Shown here one piece after another: positions 25,842 through 35,348 of a stretch of 64,000 bases of DNA (its first letter is position 1; each line of letters opens with the position of its first letter). Origin of the DNA: Odoribacter splanchnicus DSM 20712. GTDB taxonomy: Bacteria > Bacteroidota > Bacteroidia > Bacteroidales > Marinifilaceae. Location: NCBI RefSeq assembly GCF_000190535.1, contig NC_015160.1, forward strand, positions 4,154,001-4,218,000. The letters are read 5' to 3'. A model generated the notes under the pieces. It worked only from the letters and a program-made list of their open reading frames with translations, was not told the DNA's origin and did no database searches. The translations under genes were made by a program, and so were the position numbers.

Positions 25842-26174
25842 TTACCATAAAGTAACCTTTCCCGCGATGCCTAAATCAAGGCTGGCTGTTGTAATTCCCA
25901 GAGCCTTGAATACCCTCCTCATCGTGGAAAGGGTAATAGAGCAATTCCCGTTTTCCAGCTTGCAAATTTGGGAACGTTTAACCCCTATTCGTTCGCCTAA
26001 TTCTTCTTGCGTGAGGTGCTGTTTCAGGCGTGCGTTTTTAATAGCTTCTCCTACAAAATAAGCCTGAACCTCTTCCTTGAGTTGCTCTTCCATTGCGTCC
26101 CTTGCGGGAGTTCCTATTTTTCCCCACGCATCGTCTATTAATTTGTCAGAGGGGGTAAAACTTATCTTTGTCAT
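25842..26174 (-). CDS. HigA-type antitoxin, XRE family
   Basis: This 110-residue protein has an N-terminal helical region (IDDAWGKIGTPARDAMEEQL) and a Cro/C1-type helix-turn-helix (LTQEELGERIGVKRSQICKLENG) followed by SITLSTMRRVFKALG. Its start overlaps the stop of the toxin-like gene by 4 bases. The toxin-first order and overlap match HigBA/Gp49-type systems. The antitoxin would neutralise the partner and repress the shared promoter upstream of 26521. Assignment is from family and context. Confidence 0.87.
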   Translation of the reverse strand: MTKISFTPSDKLIDDAWGKIGTPARDAMEEQLKEEVQAYFVGEAIKNARLKQHLTQEELGERIGVKRSQICKLENGNCSITLSTMRRVFKALGITTASLDLGIAGKVTLW

Positions 26175-26521
26175 AGCTTTATTTTTTTATTGTTAAAATA
26201 TTCTTTTCTTATAGATTCGGCCTTTTCTATCTCTTTCTTTGGAATCTTTGAGGTTTTCTTTATTATACCGTGAGTGGCTACCACTAAAGTTCGTTTGTCT
26301 GTATCCCAAAAGGCAAAAAGACGATAACAAATGCCATTGAACAAAGTACGCAATTCCCATATTTCAGAGTTCTCCAATTTCTTGAAAAGTTCCTTATCCA
26401 TAACTCCGCATTCCAGTTTTCGGATATTATATGCTATTTTCTGTTGCGTCTTTAGGGATTGAAGTCTTACAAAGTTTTCCGCTTCGCTGCTCAATATTAC
26501 TTGTATAACTTTTCCTTCCAT
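26171..26521 (-). CDS. HigB/RelE-family toxin (Gp49-like)
   Basis: This 116-residue basic protein has the RelE-superfamily layout: VIQVILSSEAENFVRLQ, a helix pair, the strand segment IWELRTLFNGICYRLFAFWD, and TLVVATHGIIKKTSKIPKKEIEKAE with conserved Lys residues. Members of this family (phage Gp49-like HigB) are ribosome-dependent mRNA nucleases. It is the first gene of the pair and is preceded by a good Bacteroidetes promoter at 26541-26572. The IS1182-type element begins about 100 bases upstream, on the far side of that promoter. Confidence 0.87.
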   Translation of the reverse strand: MEGKVIQVILSSEAENFVRLQSLKTQQKIAYNIRKLECGVMDKELFKKLENSEIWELRTLFNGICYRLFAFWDTDKRTLVVATHGIIKKTSKIPKKEIEKAESIRKEYFNNKKIKL

Positions 26522-26540
26522 TGTTTTTTCTTTGTATATG

Positions 26541-26572
26541 CAAAATTAATATTTTGTTTCCATATAAGCAAA
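26541..26572 (-). promoter_or_regulatory. Promoter of the toxin-antitoxin operon
   Basis: The minus strand has TTTG (26569-26572), 20 bases, then TAATTTTG (26541-26548). This is a full -33/-7 match about 20 bases before the toxin start. Confidence 0.75.
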
Positions 26573-26622
26573 CATGTAGGTTTGTTTTATTCCGATGTTA
26601 TATATCGTTTCTTCGTGAAGAA

Positions 26623-28381
26623 GGGGCTGTCCAAAAAGTCGGATAGCCCCTTTTGCTATAGTTTATTTCGGTAAAAAGAATTATCTTACCGTTGCAAAAA
26701 AACAAACATTATAGCAATGGCTAAGATAGTATTTAAAGAGTTAACTTCCAACCAAAATGTACTTTTTCCGGTTAGTTTATCGGAAAAGATAGCTTCGAAC
26801 CATCCCGTTCGTGTAGTAAACAGTGTTGTAGATGCCTTAGATATTAGCAGTCTGCTGCGGGCATATAAAGGAGGAGGAACCAGCAGCTACCATCCCCGTA
26901 TGATGCTCAAAGTCCTGTTTTATGCATACCTGAACAATATCTATTCCTGTCGCAAAATAGAAAAGGCCTTACAGGAGAATATTCACTTCATGTGGTTGTC
27001 AGGTAATAGTACTCCCGATTTCCGCACTATCAATGATTTCCGTGGCAAACGCTTAAAAGAAAATATAAAATCGTTGTTTTCAGCCATTGTTCTGCTGCTA
27101 CAGGAATCCGGCTATGTCAGTTTGGATGTACAGTATATCGATGGCACCAAAGTTGAATCGGCATCCAACCGCTACACTTTTGTCTGGCGTGGGAGTGTGG
27201 AAAAGAACAAGGCAAAACTGGAGTCGAAAATACAGGCAGTCCTTAGTGAGGTAGACAAACATATTGAGCAGGACAAACAGGAAAGGACACCGGATACCTT
27301 ACCGGATATGGATTCCTGTGGTTTGCGGGAAAAAGTGAGCGCTTTAAACAAACGGCTCTCCGGGATGAACAAAGCCGAGCAAAAGCAAGTCAAAAAGCTA
27401 CAGGAAGAATATCTGCCCCGCCTTGCCAAATATGAATCGCAATTGGAGAAATTAGGGGATCGTAATTCTTTCAGTAAGACAGATGAGGATGCGACCTTCA
27501 TGCGCATGAAAGAGGATCATATGAAAAACGGGCAATTGAAACCCGCCTATAATATACAGCTTGCTACAGAGAATCAGTTTATTACAAATCTGGGCATTTA
27601 CAGGCGCGCCGGAGACACAGGAACTCTAATTCCTTTTTTGAAAGATTTTCGGGAGACTTATCATAGGCAATCCTTTATAGTAGTAGCTGATGCCGGTTAT
27701 GGAAGTGAACAAAACTACGAGTTTATGGAGAATGCGGGTATAGAGGCTTTTGTCAAGTACAATTATTTCCACAAAGAGCAGAAGCGTGCCTGGAAGAAGG
27801 ATGCTTTTGCCATACAGAACCTTTACTACAATCGGGAACAGGATTACTACGTATGCCCGATGGGACAACATATGGAATATACAGGTCAAAGGAAAAGTAA
27901 GTCCGATTTGGGATATGTATCCGTACTGAAACGTTATCAGGCACAGAACTGTGAGGGTTGCCCGCTGAGATCTCAATGTCATAAATCAAAGACCAACCGG
28001 ATCATAGAAGTCAACTATAAACTTAACAGGTATAAACAAAAAGCGCGCGAAAAACTCATGAGCGAAGAAGGTATTTATCATCGGGGCAGACGATGTATAG
28101 AACCGGAAGCTGTCTTCGCACAGATAAAGCATAACTCGGCATGGAACCGATTTAGATTAAGAGGGCTGGAGAAGGTAAAAACAGAGTTTACCCTGGTTGC
28201 TATTGCACATAATCTAAGGAAACTGGCTAAAAAAAACAGCTTTCTTTTATTTCTTACTTATTTCTGGAGGATTACTTTTCCAAAAGAGATAATAGAGAAG
28301 ACCAAAGATGTTTTAAAAATAAAAATGGATAATAAACGGGCAGCATAACAAAAAAAGAAGGCATCCTTTTCAGACACCTTC
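26623..28381 (+). mobile_element. IS1182-family insertion sequence
   Basis: The left end GGGGCTGTCCAAAAAGTCGG and the right end, read as GAAGGTGTCTGAAAAGGATG on the minus strand, are imperfect inverted repeats that enclose one transposase gene with about 30 bases to spare on the right. I see no clear target-site duplication, so the exact boundaries are tentative. It lies between the toxin-antitoxin pair and a UDG-like gene. Confidence 0.72.
26717..28348 (+). CDS. IS1182-family transposase
   Basis: This 543-residue transposase appears intact. The N-terminal DUF772-type domain includes YHPRMMLKVLFYAYLNNIYS and STPDFRTINDFRGKRL. DDE residues are expected in VQYIDGTKVESASNRY, FIVVADAGYGSEQNYE and near PEAVFAQIKHNSAWNRFRLRG. 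A zinc-finger-like stretch (CPMGQH, NCEGCPLRSQCHKS) and the closing VKTEFTLVAIAHNLRKL are as in IS1182. No frameshift is visible, so the element may still be active. Confidence 0.93.
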   Translation: MAKIVFKELTSNQNVLFPVSLSEKIASNHPVRVVNSVVDALDISSLLRAYKGGGTSSYHPRMMLKVLFYAYLNNIYSCRKIEKALQENIHFMWLSGNSTPDFRTINDFRGKRLKENIKSLFSAIVLLLQESGYVSLDVQYIDGTKVESASNRYTFVWRGSVEKNKAKLESKIQAVLSEVDKHIEQDKQERTPDTLPDMDSCGLREKVSALNKRLSGMNKAEQKQVKKLQEEYLPRLAKYESQLEKLGDRNSFSKTDEDATFMRMKEDHMKNGQLKPAYNIQLATENQFITNLGIYRRAGDTGTLIPFLKDFRETYHRQSFIVVADAGYGSEQNYEFMENAGIEAFVKYNYFHKEQKRAWKKDAFAIQNLYYNREQDYYVCPMGQHMEYTGQRKSKSDLGYVSVLKRYQAQNCEGCPLRSQCHKSKTNRIIEVNYKLNRYKQKAREKLMSEEGIYHRGRRCIEPEAVFAQIKHNSAWNRFRLRGLEKVKTEFTLVAIAHNLRKLAKKNSFLLFLTYFWRITFPKEIIEKTKDVLKIKMDNKRAA

Positions 28382-28414
28382 CATTCTTCCAAGACATTCA
28401 TTAAGTCCTCGGGG

Positions 28415-29125
28415 CTATTCTATCATCCCGCACAGCCGGGCGAGCAATTCCGGCGTGGGCAGTTTATCCGAAGCTTGGTATTGGAAATGGCTCGTGAACA
28501 GCACCAGCGTACCCTTCAGGTTGGTTTCCAACAGGCAATCGTGGTTCACCCGGTCCGGGTGGTCTATCAGCCCTGTAATGCGGCAGAAATCGCCGCAGGG
28601 GAGTGATTCCAGGTGTTCGAAGCGGTATCCCATCCAGATATTTTCATCCGCTTTTGCTTCCTTGCCCCAGAAGCACCATGAACCTTTGTTCTTCACCATG
28701 ATCAGCCGCGGGCGCACCACTTGCTCGATGAAAAGCTGGCTCAACCGTAAATTCTCGGCAACGAGTTCAAGCCCTTTCGGGTCTTTGCAAAACTTCCACA
28801 CGGTATTCTGATCCGTTTCCCGGAAATTCAGCAAATCCATATACGCCACTTCCTGCTTGTACGCTCCCGGGAAAAGCTTGTCGAAAGCCAGGAAATAACG
28901 GTCTTCTCCGCCTTCCACGATTCCTTGATACTCGTACTCGCACACGGAATTCTCCCGTGCCGGGTCCCCTTGCCGGAACGACGGGTTCATCCCCGTGACT
29001 AAAATTCGGTGTGTCTTCTCTATCTTCGAGTAACAAATGCCCCGGTCGAGGATGGCGTTTAACTCCCCGGACGTCATTTGTCCTTTGTATTTATCCCAAA
29101 GTTTTTGTAATCTTTCTTTTTGCAT
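28415..29125 (-). CDS. Uracil-DNA-glycosylase-superfamily-like protein
   Basis: This 236-residue cytoplasmic protein has RILVTGMNPSFRQGD near residue 42, then YMDLLNFRETDQNTVWKF, PRLIMVKNKGSWCFWG and a late LVLFTSHFQYQ. The pattern resembles the UDG fold (a G-x-N/D-P motif 1, a central NKGS-like segment and a His-containing motif 2 in SHFQ). The active-site match is loose, so the substrate and activity are uncertain. It is a single gene in the accessory island, beside the IS element and upstream of nothing obvious on its strand. Confidence 0.5.
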   Translation of the reverse strand: MQKERLQKLWDKYKGQMTSGELNAILDRGICYSKIEKTHRILVTGMNPSFRQGDPARENSVCEYEYQGIVEGGEDRYFLAFDKLFPGAYKQEVAYMDLLNFRETDQNTVWKFCKDPKGLELVAENLRLSQLFIEQVVRPRLIMVKNKGSWCFWGKEAKADENIWMGYRFEHLESLPCGDFCRITGLIDHPDRVNHDCLLETNLKGTLVLFTSHFQYQASDKLPTPELLARLCGMIE

Positions 29126-29155
29126 GATATTGATTTGTGTAATTGATAAAATAAT

Positions 29156-31990
29156 TTACTTTGGATATGATTCTAACGACTTGAATTCAGAAGCTATTGT
29201 TTTCCAACCGATAGCTTCTTTGTATAAATCCATAGTATAATATGGTACATATATTGGAACATTTAAAAAGATATCTTCTACTGGCTCCTCTGAGATACGA
29301 GATCCCCCAAAAGCATATTTGGTCATCATGGGAGGTCTTACTCCCTTGCAATGTATTTCCTCGAAAGATAATTTCATCGATTCTGTAGGAAATATTTGAT
29401 CATTACCAGCAAATGCATGTTTCTCAATATAAGAAACTTTTTCTCCTAAAATTAATTTACCCGAAAATCGATAACAACTTCTGAAGGCGTATTGGTTTAT
29501 CGTTTCTACCTTGTCAGGAATAATTAAATCTCCTGTAAAGCCACAATATTCAAAGGCACGTTCTTCTATTCGAGTTACATTCTCTCCAATAGTTAAAGTC
29601 CCCCGCATAAAAGGATAATCTCTAGGGGATTTGCCTGGCTGCATAAGAAATGCATCCTTTGGAATAACGGTCAGTCCGTTGCCAATTTTTAAAGAACCTG
29701 TAAAAATTGCATTATGAAATGCCTTCTCGCCCATCACCTGTACAGCATCGGGAATAATCAAATCACCAGTGAATTTTATATCGGCAAAAGCACCCGTTCC
29801 TATTTTTTTCACACCTTCACCTATCGACAAAGTACCATCAAAAGTACTTCCACAAAATGCCGTGCTCCCAATAAAGGTAGTCGCATCAGGAATAACAAGA
29901 TTTCCTTGGATATTGAGACCGGCAAAAGCACCGGCTTCTATGCGTCCCAAATTTTCCGGAAGGGCTAATGATGTTATTTTGGAGCGATGAAAAGCATATG
30001 CCCCAATACATGTTACAGATTCCGGAATGTCTATGGTTGTCATGGTACTTTCACGAAAAGCGTTTTTCGGAATTTCCGTTAGTCCCAATGGCAAATATAC
30101 GTAGGATGCAGTTGAGCCTTGGAAAGCAGCTTCGGGTATACTTGTATCAGTCACACCTGTTAAATCTAAAATTTTGCCTGTTGAATAGTCTTTTAAGGAG
30201 GCATAATCACTTTCATTCAATGAACCTGATATTATTAGCTCATGAGGCAACTCTTGTTCTGCAAGTAATTGACCGAGAGTTCCCGGTGTAGATACATGAA
30301 AAGTTTTAGGTAATACTCCGGAAGATTGAAAAATTGCGATTTTTTCTGAAGATATACCTTGTTTATCAATCATTTCTATAATTGCGACACGTTCCTTGCC
30401 GGTAGGATTAGGTCTTACCATAAAAGAAATGCGATCGGTTCGAAAAGTTGCCCTACTATCTGGCATCAGTTCAACCCAAGATTTTGCTTCTTCCGAAATC
30501 TCTACTTCATATTCGATATTGGTTTCCAGTTCCACGTCCACTCGATCACCCCCGTAACCGACCGAATAACTTTTCGTGGGTATTTGAATCTTTCCTTCCA
30601 CAAAGGTGATTGTGCGCAAAATGGTACGTCCTTTTCCATCGAAAAAAAATACAGTAACATTGTCCTTGGAAAAAGTTCCAAGCGTGGCAGGAGTTGTAAC
30701 TTCTATTACCCCCCGGTCATAAGCTGTTGGTTTTACCACGGCTTGAAATCCATTTTGTGTGGCGACCTTTACAACCAGTTTTTCATCAGCTTCTCCTACA
30801 AGATAAGAAAAAGAATAGGTTGTGTTCGGGAGCAAACGTACATCCGTCTCGTTAGGAGTAAAAATAATCGTGAGCAATTTAAATTTTGGTATAGATATCA
30901 GTTGTTGTGATTCCGCTATTATAAAATGTACATATTCAATATCATCTATTATTTGTGAAAAGAATGAACCTCCGCTAGATGCAGTTGCAGGTCCGATGTA
31001 TTTCCAGGTTTCTCCTTCGTCATAAGATATATACCAGGCATTGTTTTCAATTTTAAATTTTGGAGTTTTTCCGTCAATCCCATCTTGTCCATCCTCGCCT
31101 TTTTCGCCGGTTGCTTGCCCCAAATCGCTCCAGGACGTACCTCCGTCAAAAGAAACGATCCATTTGCCGTTTTCTATTTTCATGATAGGTGTTGTACCGG
31201 CTATACCTTGATCCCCAGTTGCCTGTCCGGCATCTTGCTACGTGTCGCCATTGTCCCAGGATATCATCCAACGACCATTGGTTATTTCTATTTTAGGTAT
31301 GATATCACTGGTACTGGCTGGAGCCAGGGTTTCCCAAGAAGTTCCATTGTCCCACGAAATTTTCCAAAAACCGTTTTCTATAACTAATAGAGGGGTTTTG
31401 CCTGATTCGCCGGTTGCTTGTCCAACGTCTTCCCATGAAATGCCATAATCTAATGAGACTAACCAACGACCATTTTCAATTTTCATTTGGGGCGTGTTTC
31501 CATTAAGACCGTCTTTACCTGTTACTCTTAGTTTTTTCCCTTCATCGTCTAAAAGCCAAGTACCGTTCAGTGTCCAGTAGTAAATGCCGTCCGTGTCTTG
31601 TTTTATCCCGATAACCGGAGTTTTCCCATCCTCTCCTTTATTCCCTTGTTCTCCTTTTTCCCCGTCTTTCCCGTGATAGATGGTGATCGGTTTGTTTTTG
31701 GCGAACGTGATCGTGTACCCGATCGTGGTGCTTCCCTCGGTGATTGGAGTAACTCCCGTGATGTAATCGTTTTGTTGCAGTGCGTTGACAATCGTCTGCA
31801 TGGACGAGATGTTCGTGTTCATCTGCGCACACAATTTTTCGAGGGAGGTTAACCGCCCGTCGAGGTCTGCGATTTGTTTGCGTAGTTCACTGTCATCGAA
31901 ATCGTCTTTGCATCCTGCCAAAGTAACGCATAGGACCGGAAGCCATATCAAGTGCCGGCATTTGAAAAAATGAGTAAATAAATTCCACAT
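29156..31990 (-). pseudogene. DUF4988 / leucine-rich-repeat (BspA-like) lipoprotein interrupted by one in-frame TAG
   Basis: The gene reads as one frame of about 944 codons with a TAG at 31238-31240 (codon 251). The first part has leader VTLAGC, a coiled coil (LRKQIADLDGRLTSLEKL), collagen-like GEKGEQGNKGEDGK and repeats of the type KIENGRWLVSLDYGISWEDV. The same repeat unit continues right after the stop (QDAGQATGD...), and the other copies have Trp at the interrupted place (SW or TW followed by E, S, K), so TGG to TAG is the simplest reading. The second part has Ig-like domains and BspA-type LRR_5 repeats (IPKNAFRESTMTTIDIPESV). It is probably a surface lipoprotein gene recently inactivated, or one expressed only by readthrough. 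Confidence 0.83.
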
Positions 31991-32040
31991 ACAACCATGC
32001 TTTTGAAACCCTGATTCCCTGAAGGTAAATTATATAAAAA

Positions 32041-32232
32041 GAAATAGCGTGGGAACTCTCAGTTTATCCATCTTGAGGTATCGCCAAACACCCTTGCAGA
32101 AATAAACAGTCACCCCACGCTAAACCATATATAGTGTAGATAACTATATGGCAAGCATGAGCGTTTGTACCGTTCATCCTTCTGCATAAAAATTGGCGAT
32201 TTTCAAGATAAGGATAAAACTAAACGCCTTTC
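32041..32232. repeat. 192-bp imperfect palindrome upstream of the DUF4988 gene
   Basis: The left arm (32041-32134) and right arm (32142-32232) match as reverse complements over most of their length. Paired blocks from outside in are GAAA/TTTC, TTTATCC/GGATAAA, ATCTTGA/TCAAGAT, TCGCCAA/TTGGCGA, TGCAGAA/TTCTGCA, ACGCT/AGCGT and ACTATAT-rich centre arms around GTAGATA. Gaps lie in one arm only near the outside. Either a foldback or MITE-like element or a structured RNA would give this. The rest of 31991-32620 contains no gene I can support. Confidence 0.75.
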
Positions 32233-32620
32233 ATTAAATTGTCTTCGTCCCGATTTCTCTAAACGAATTACAAATATAAAGAATAATTAGCATTTTACAA
32301 ACACTCACGGAGGTGACCGTATTACAAATTTATAATAAACGTTAGAATAAAAAGAAGGAAACCGTGTATTTTTAATTTTATGCTAATGTGAAATACGGTG
32401 ATTCTCTTGCTTTTTCAGTTGTCACGGGCGTACGAATTCCCGTTTATCTGCCTGTCATGTATTGTATGATGCGATAGATGATCGAAACATGGTCAGTAGG
32501 TGATCGATAGGTGTTTCCCGGAAGGATAAAAATAAGGAAGGAGAAATATTGAATTTTTCGGTGTGATATGTGTGTATATTTCCCGAAAAAATATATCTTT
32601 AGCAAATTAAAAAATTTATT

Positions 32621-33088
32621 ATGGAATGGTTGATCGTATTGATGCTGATTCTGATCGGGGCAATCCTGGTGGTATTGGAGATTTTGGTTTTACCGGGGAT
32701 TAATGTCGCCGGAATTCTGGGATTTATCAGTATTATTGCCGGAGTATATTTCGGATACGCGTATTATGGCGGAGTGACGGGCCATCTGATTTTGGCGGGT
32801 ACGGTTGTCTTCGGTTTCGGGATGACCTGGTATGTCCTTCGGACAAAAACCTGGAAAAGGCTGAGCCTGGATACCCGTCTGGAAGGGACGGTAGAGGGGA
32901 TTGGGGATTCGGTTAAGGCCGGAGATTGCGGAGAGACGTTAGGACGCTTGGCACCTATGGGAAATGTAAAATTGGGGGATATGGTCGTGGAAGCCGAATC
33001 CAGATCGGGCTATATCGATGCCCATCGTCCGGTCGAGGTCGTTAAAGTATTGAGAAATAAAGTAATTGTACAATTAAAAACAGTTTGA
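32621..33088 (+). CDS. NfeD-like membrane protein
   Basis: This 155-residue protein has about three membrane helices ([56 protein letters not shown]) and a C-terminal OB-like domain with [17 protein letters not shown] and [12 protein letters not shown], the NfeD pattern. It stops one base before the flotillin-like gene, the usual nfeD-floA order, so the products probably act together in membrane microdomains. A TATCTTTA element lies about 25 bases upstream, a near match to the -7 consensus. Confidence 0.9.
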   Translation: MEWLIVLMLILIGAILVVLEILVLPGINVAGILGFISIIAGVYFGYAYYGGVTGHLILAGTVVFGFGMTWYVLRTKTWKRLSLDTRLEGTVEGIGDSVKAGDCGETLGRLAPMGNVKLGDMVVEAESRSGYIDAHRPVEVVKVLRNKVIVQLKTV

Positions 33089-33089
33089 A

Positions 33090-34091
33090 ATGGAAAACAG
33101 CAGTGTTATTTTGTTGGTGGTCGCCATAGCCGGAGGATTGTTCCTGTTATGGATTATTTTGTATCTGATTCCTGTCGGTTTGTGGTTCCAGGCATTAGTA
33201 TCGGATGTGAAAATATCTTTATTACAATTGGTGTTGATGCGTTGGAGAAAAGTGCCGCCTACGGTGATTGTCAGTGCAATGATCGAGGGGAAAAAGGCAG
33301 GTATCGAATTATACCGGGATTTGCTGGAGGCCCATTATCTGGCCGGAGGCCATGTGGCCCAGGTGGTGCATGCTTTGGTATCTGCTTCGAAAGCCAATAT
33401 CGATCTGACTTTTCAGATTGCAACTGCTGTGGATCTGGCCGGTAGGGATGTATTCGAAGCAGTACAAATGAGTGTAAATCCGAAAGTGATCAATACACCT
33501 CCGGTTACGGCTGTCGCTAAAGACGGTATCCAGTTGATCGCTAAAGCGCGGGTGACTGTCCGGGCCAATATCAAGCGTTTGGTCGGTGGTGCCGGTGAAG
33601 AGACGGTGCTGGCCCGGGTAGGAGAAGGGATCGTGTCGTCGATCGGTTCGTCGGAATCCCATAAAGCGGTGATGGAAAATCCGGATTTTATCTCCAAAGT
33701 GGTGTTGGATAAAGGTTTGGATTCCGGTACGGCTTTTGAAATCCTTTCCATCGATATTGCCGATATCGATGTGGGTAAAAATATCGGGGCAGGTTTACAA
33801 ATCGACCAGGCCGAAGCTGATCTGAAAATCGCTCAGGCGAAAGCGGAAGAGAGGAGGGCGATGGCTGTGGCCAGAGAACAGGAAATGAAAGCATTGGCCC
33901 AGGAGATGAAAGCGAAGGTGATCGAAGCCGAAGCCAATGTGCCTCTGGCGATGTCGGAAGCCTTCCGTTCCGGTAATTTAGGCGTGATGGATTATTATCG
34001 CATGAAAAATATAGAAGCCGATACACAAATGCGGGAATCGATCGCAAAACCGGCTGATGGTTCAAAAAAGAAACCGGATAAGATCGGATGA
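33090..34091 (+). CDS. floA: Flotillin-like protein FloA
   Basis: This 333-residue protein has an N-terminal membrane helix ([20 protein letters not shown]), [20 protein letters not shown], and a long SPFH-like region containing [52 protein letters not shown] and the Ala/Glu-rich coiled coil ([20 protein letters not shown]). All are typical of the FloA (YqfA/UPF0365) family, which scaffolds functional membrane microdomains in Bacillus. It follows nfeD with one base between them. The length is normal. Confidence 0.95.
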   Translation: MENSSVILLVVAIAGGLFLLWIILYLIPVGLWFQALVSDVKISLLQLVLMRWRKVPPTVIVSAMIEGKKAGIELYRDLLEAHYLAGGHVAQVVHALVSASKANIDLTFQIATAVDLAGRDVFEAVQMSVNPKVINTPPVTAVAKDGIQLIAKARVTVRANIKRLVGGAGEETVLARVGEGIVSSIGSSESHKAVMENPDFISKVVLDKGLDSGTAFEILSIDIADIDVGKNIGAGLQIDQAEADLKIAQAKAEERRAMAVAREQEMKALAQEMKAKVIEAEANVPLAMSEAFRSGNLGVMDYYRMKNIEADTQMRESIAKPADGSKKKPDKIG

Positions 34092-34136
34092 TGAGAAAAA
34101 CGTAAAATTTCGGTTGAGATCAATCGTTTGGTATAG

Positions 34137-34174
34137 AGTGACCATTGGAAAACAAAATTCCTTTGGTCACTTTG
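34137..34174. terminator. Bidirectional terminator between floA and lysA
   Basis: AGTGACCA (34137-34144) pairs with TGGTCACT (34164-34171), with an inner GGAA/TTCC helix. A T-tract follows on the plus strand. It overlaps the lysA stop codon and separates convergent genes. Confidence 0.75.
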
Positions 34175-35348
34175 GGTATTGAAAAACACTACCGGGCAGA
34201 TCGCGCAGATTATAGCGGGAAGCCATTGCTTCGCCGTAGGCACCGCAGGAATGGATAGCGATGAGATCTCCCCGGCGGGTTTCGTTTAAGACGACGTCTT
34301 TCCCGAAACAGTCGGCAGATTCGCATATCGGTCCTACCACGTCGTATTTCTCTTCGGGTCGGTCGGAGCTGATATTTTCTATCTTGTGAAAGGCCTGATA
34401 AAGGGCCGGGCGCAACAGATCGTTCATGCCTGCATCGAGGATCACGAATTTTCTGTTTTTCCCTTCTTTGACGTACAATACTTTAGAGATCAGATCTCCG
34501 CAGTGTGCGACGATCGAGCGTCCCAATTCGAAATGAATCTGCTGATGAGGTTCCGGTTCGAAAAATCGGGCGAAAGTGGCAAAATAAGATTGGAAATCGG
34601 CAATGGGTTTTTCGTACGGTTCGTTGTAGTCGATCCCTAACCCTCCGCCGAAATTGATATGGGGCAGAAAGAGTCCGCGTTCTTTCATCTGCCGTTGGAT
34701 CTCATTGGCCCGGATACATAATCCCCGGAAAACGGTCATGTCGGTGATTTGAGAACCGATGTGAAAATGCAGACCGATGAGTTCGATCTGTTTTAATTTC
34801 GCTACTTCCGTGATGACATGTTCCAGATCGTACAAATAAATACCGAATTTGTTTTCTTCGATACCTGTGGTGATATAGTGATGGGTATGGGCATCGACAT
34901 TGGGATTGATGCGAAGGGCGATCCGGGCTTTTTTGCCCAGCCGGGCCGCGATCCCGTCGATCACCTGTATTTCCGGCAGGGACTCACAGTTGAAACAAAA
35001 GATATCGTGCTGTAAGGCAAGTTCTATCTCTGCATCGCTTTTGCCGACACCGGCATATACAATCGTATCGGCCGGGAAGCCGCATTCCAGTGCCTGCCGG
35101 ATTTCATTTCCGCTGACACAGTCCGCTCCCAGTCCCTGCTGGCTGATCAGTCGCAGTAACACCGGATTGGCGTTAGCTTTGACGGCATAATGAACCCGGT
35201 AACCGTAAGGGGCTGATTCGGACTTTGCCGCTTGTACTGTTTTTTTCAGTAGCTCTAAATTATAATAATAGAAGGGCGTCGGTGTTTGAACCGGTATCTG
35301 AGATAACTGCATAGTAAAGGGTGTTGTTGCTGAGTGAACTATTTTCAA
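34167..35348 (-). CDS. lysA: Diaminopimelate decarboxylase
   Basis: LysA decarboxylates meso-diaminopimelate to lysine using PLP. This 393-residue protein has the PLP-lysine motif YAVKANANP, the glycine loop NFGGGLGIDYNEP, FELGRSIVAHCG, and CESADCFGKD with the second-domain active-site Cys. The assigned start at 35348 overlaps the lysC stop by 4 bases (ATGA), which favours coupled translation; an in-frame ATG at 35312 (MQLSQIPVQ) would also fit the family length. It forms a two-gene operon with lysC. The dapA gene is elsewhere at 2988. Confidence 0.95.
   Translation of the reverse strand: MKIVHSATTPFTMQLSQIPVQTPTPFYYYNLELLKKTVQAAKSESAPYGYRVHYAVKANANPVLLRLISQQGLGADCVSGNEIRQALECGFPADTIVYAGVGKSDAEIELALQHDIFCFNCESLPEIQVIDGIAARLGKKARIALRINPNVDAHTHHYITTGIEENKFGIYLYDLEHVITEVAKLKQIELIGLHFHIGSQITDMTVFRGLCIRANEIQRQMKERGLFLPHINFGGGLGIDYNEPYEKPIADFQSYFATFARFFEPEPHQQIHFELGRSIVAHCGDLISKVLYVKEGKNRKFVILDAGMNDLLRPALYQAFHKIENISSDRPEEKYDVVGPICESADCFGKDVVLNETRRGDLIAIHSCGAYGEAMASRYNLRDLPGSVFQYPK

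Noticed and set aside
31238..31240. Amber codon as possible recoding (pyrrolysine or programmed readthrough)
   Set aside because: No pyrrolysine machinery or readthrough signal is visible; neighbouring repeats have Trp, so a single-base nonsense change is simpler.
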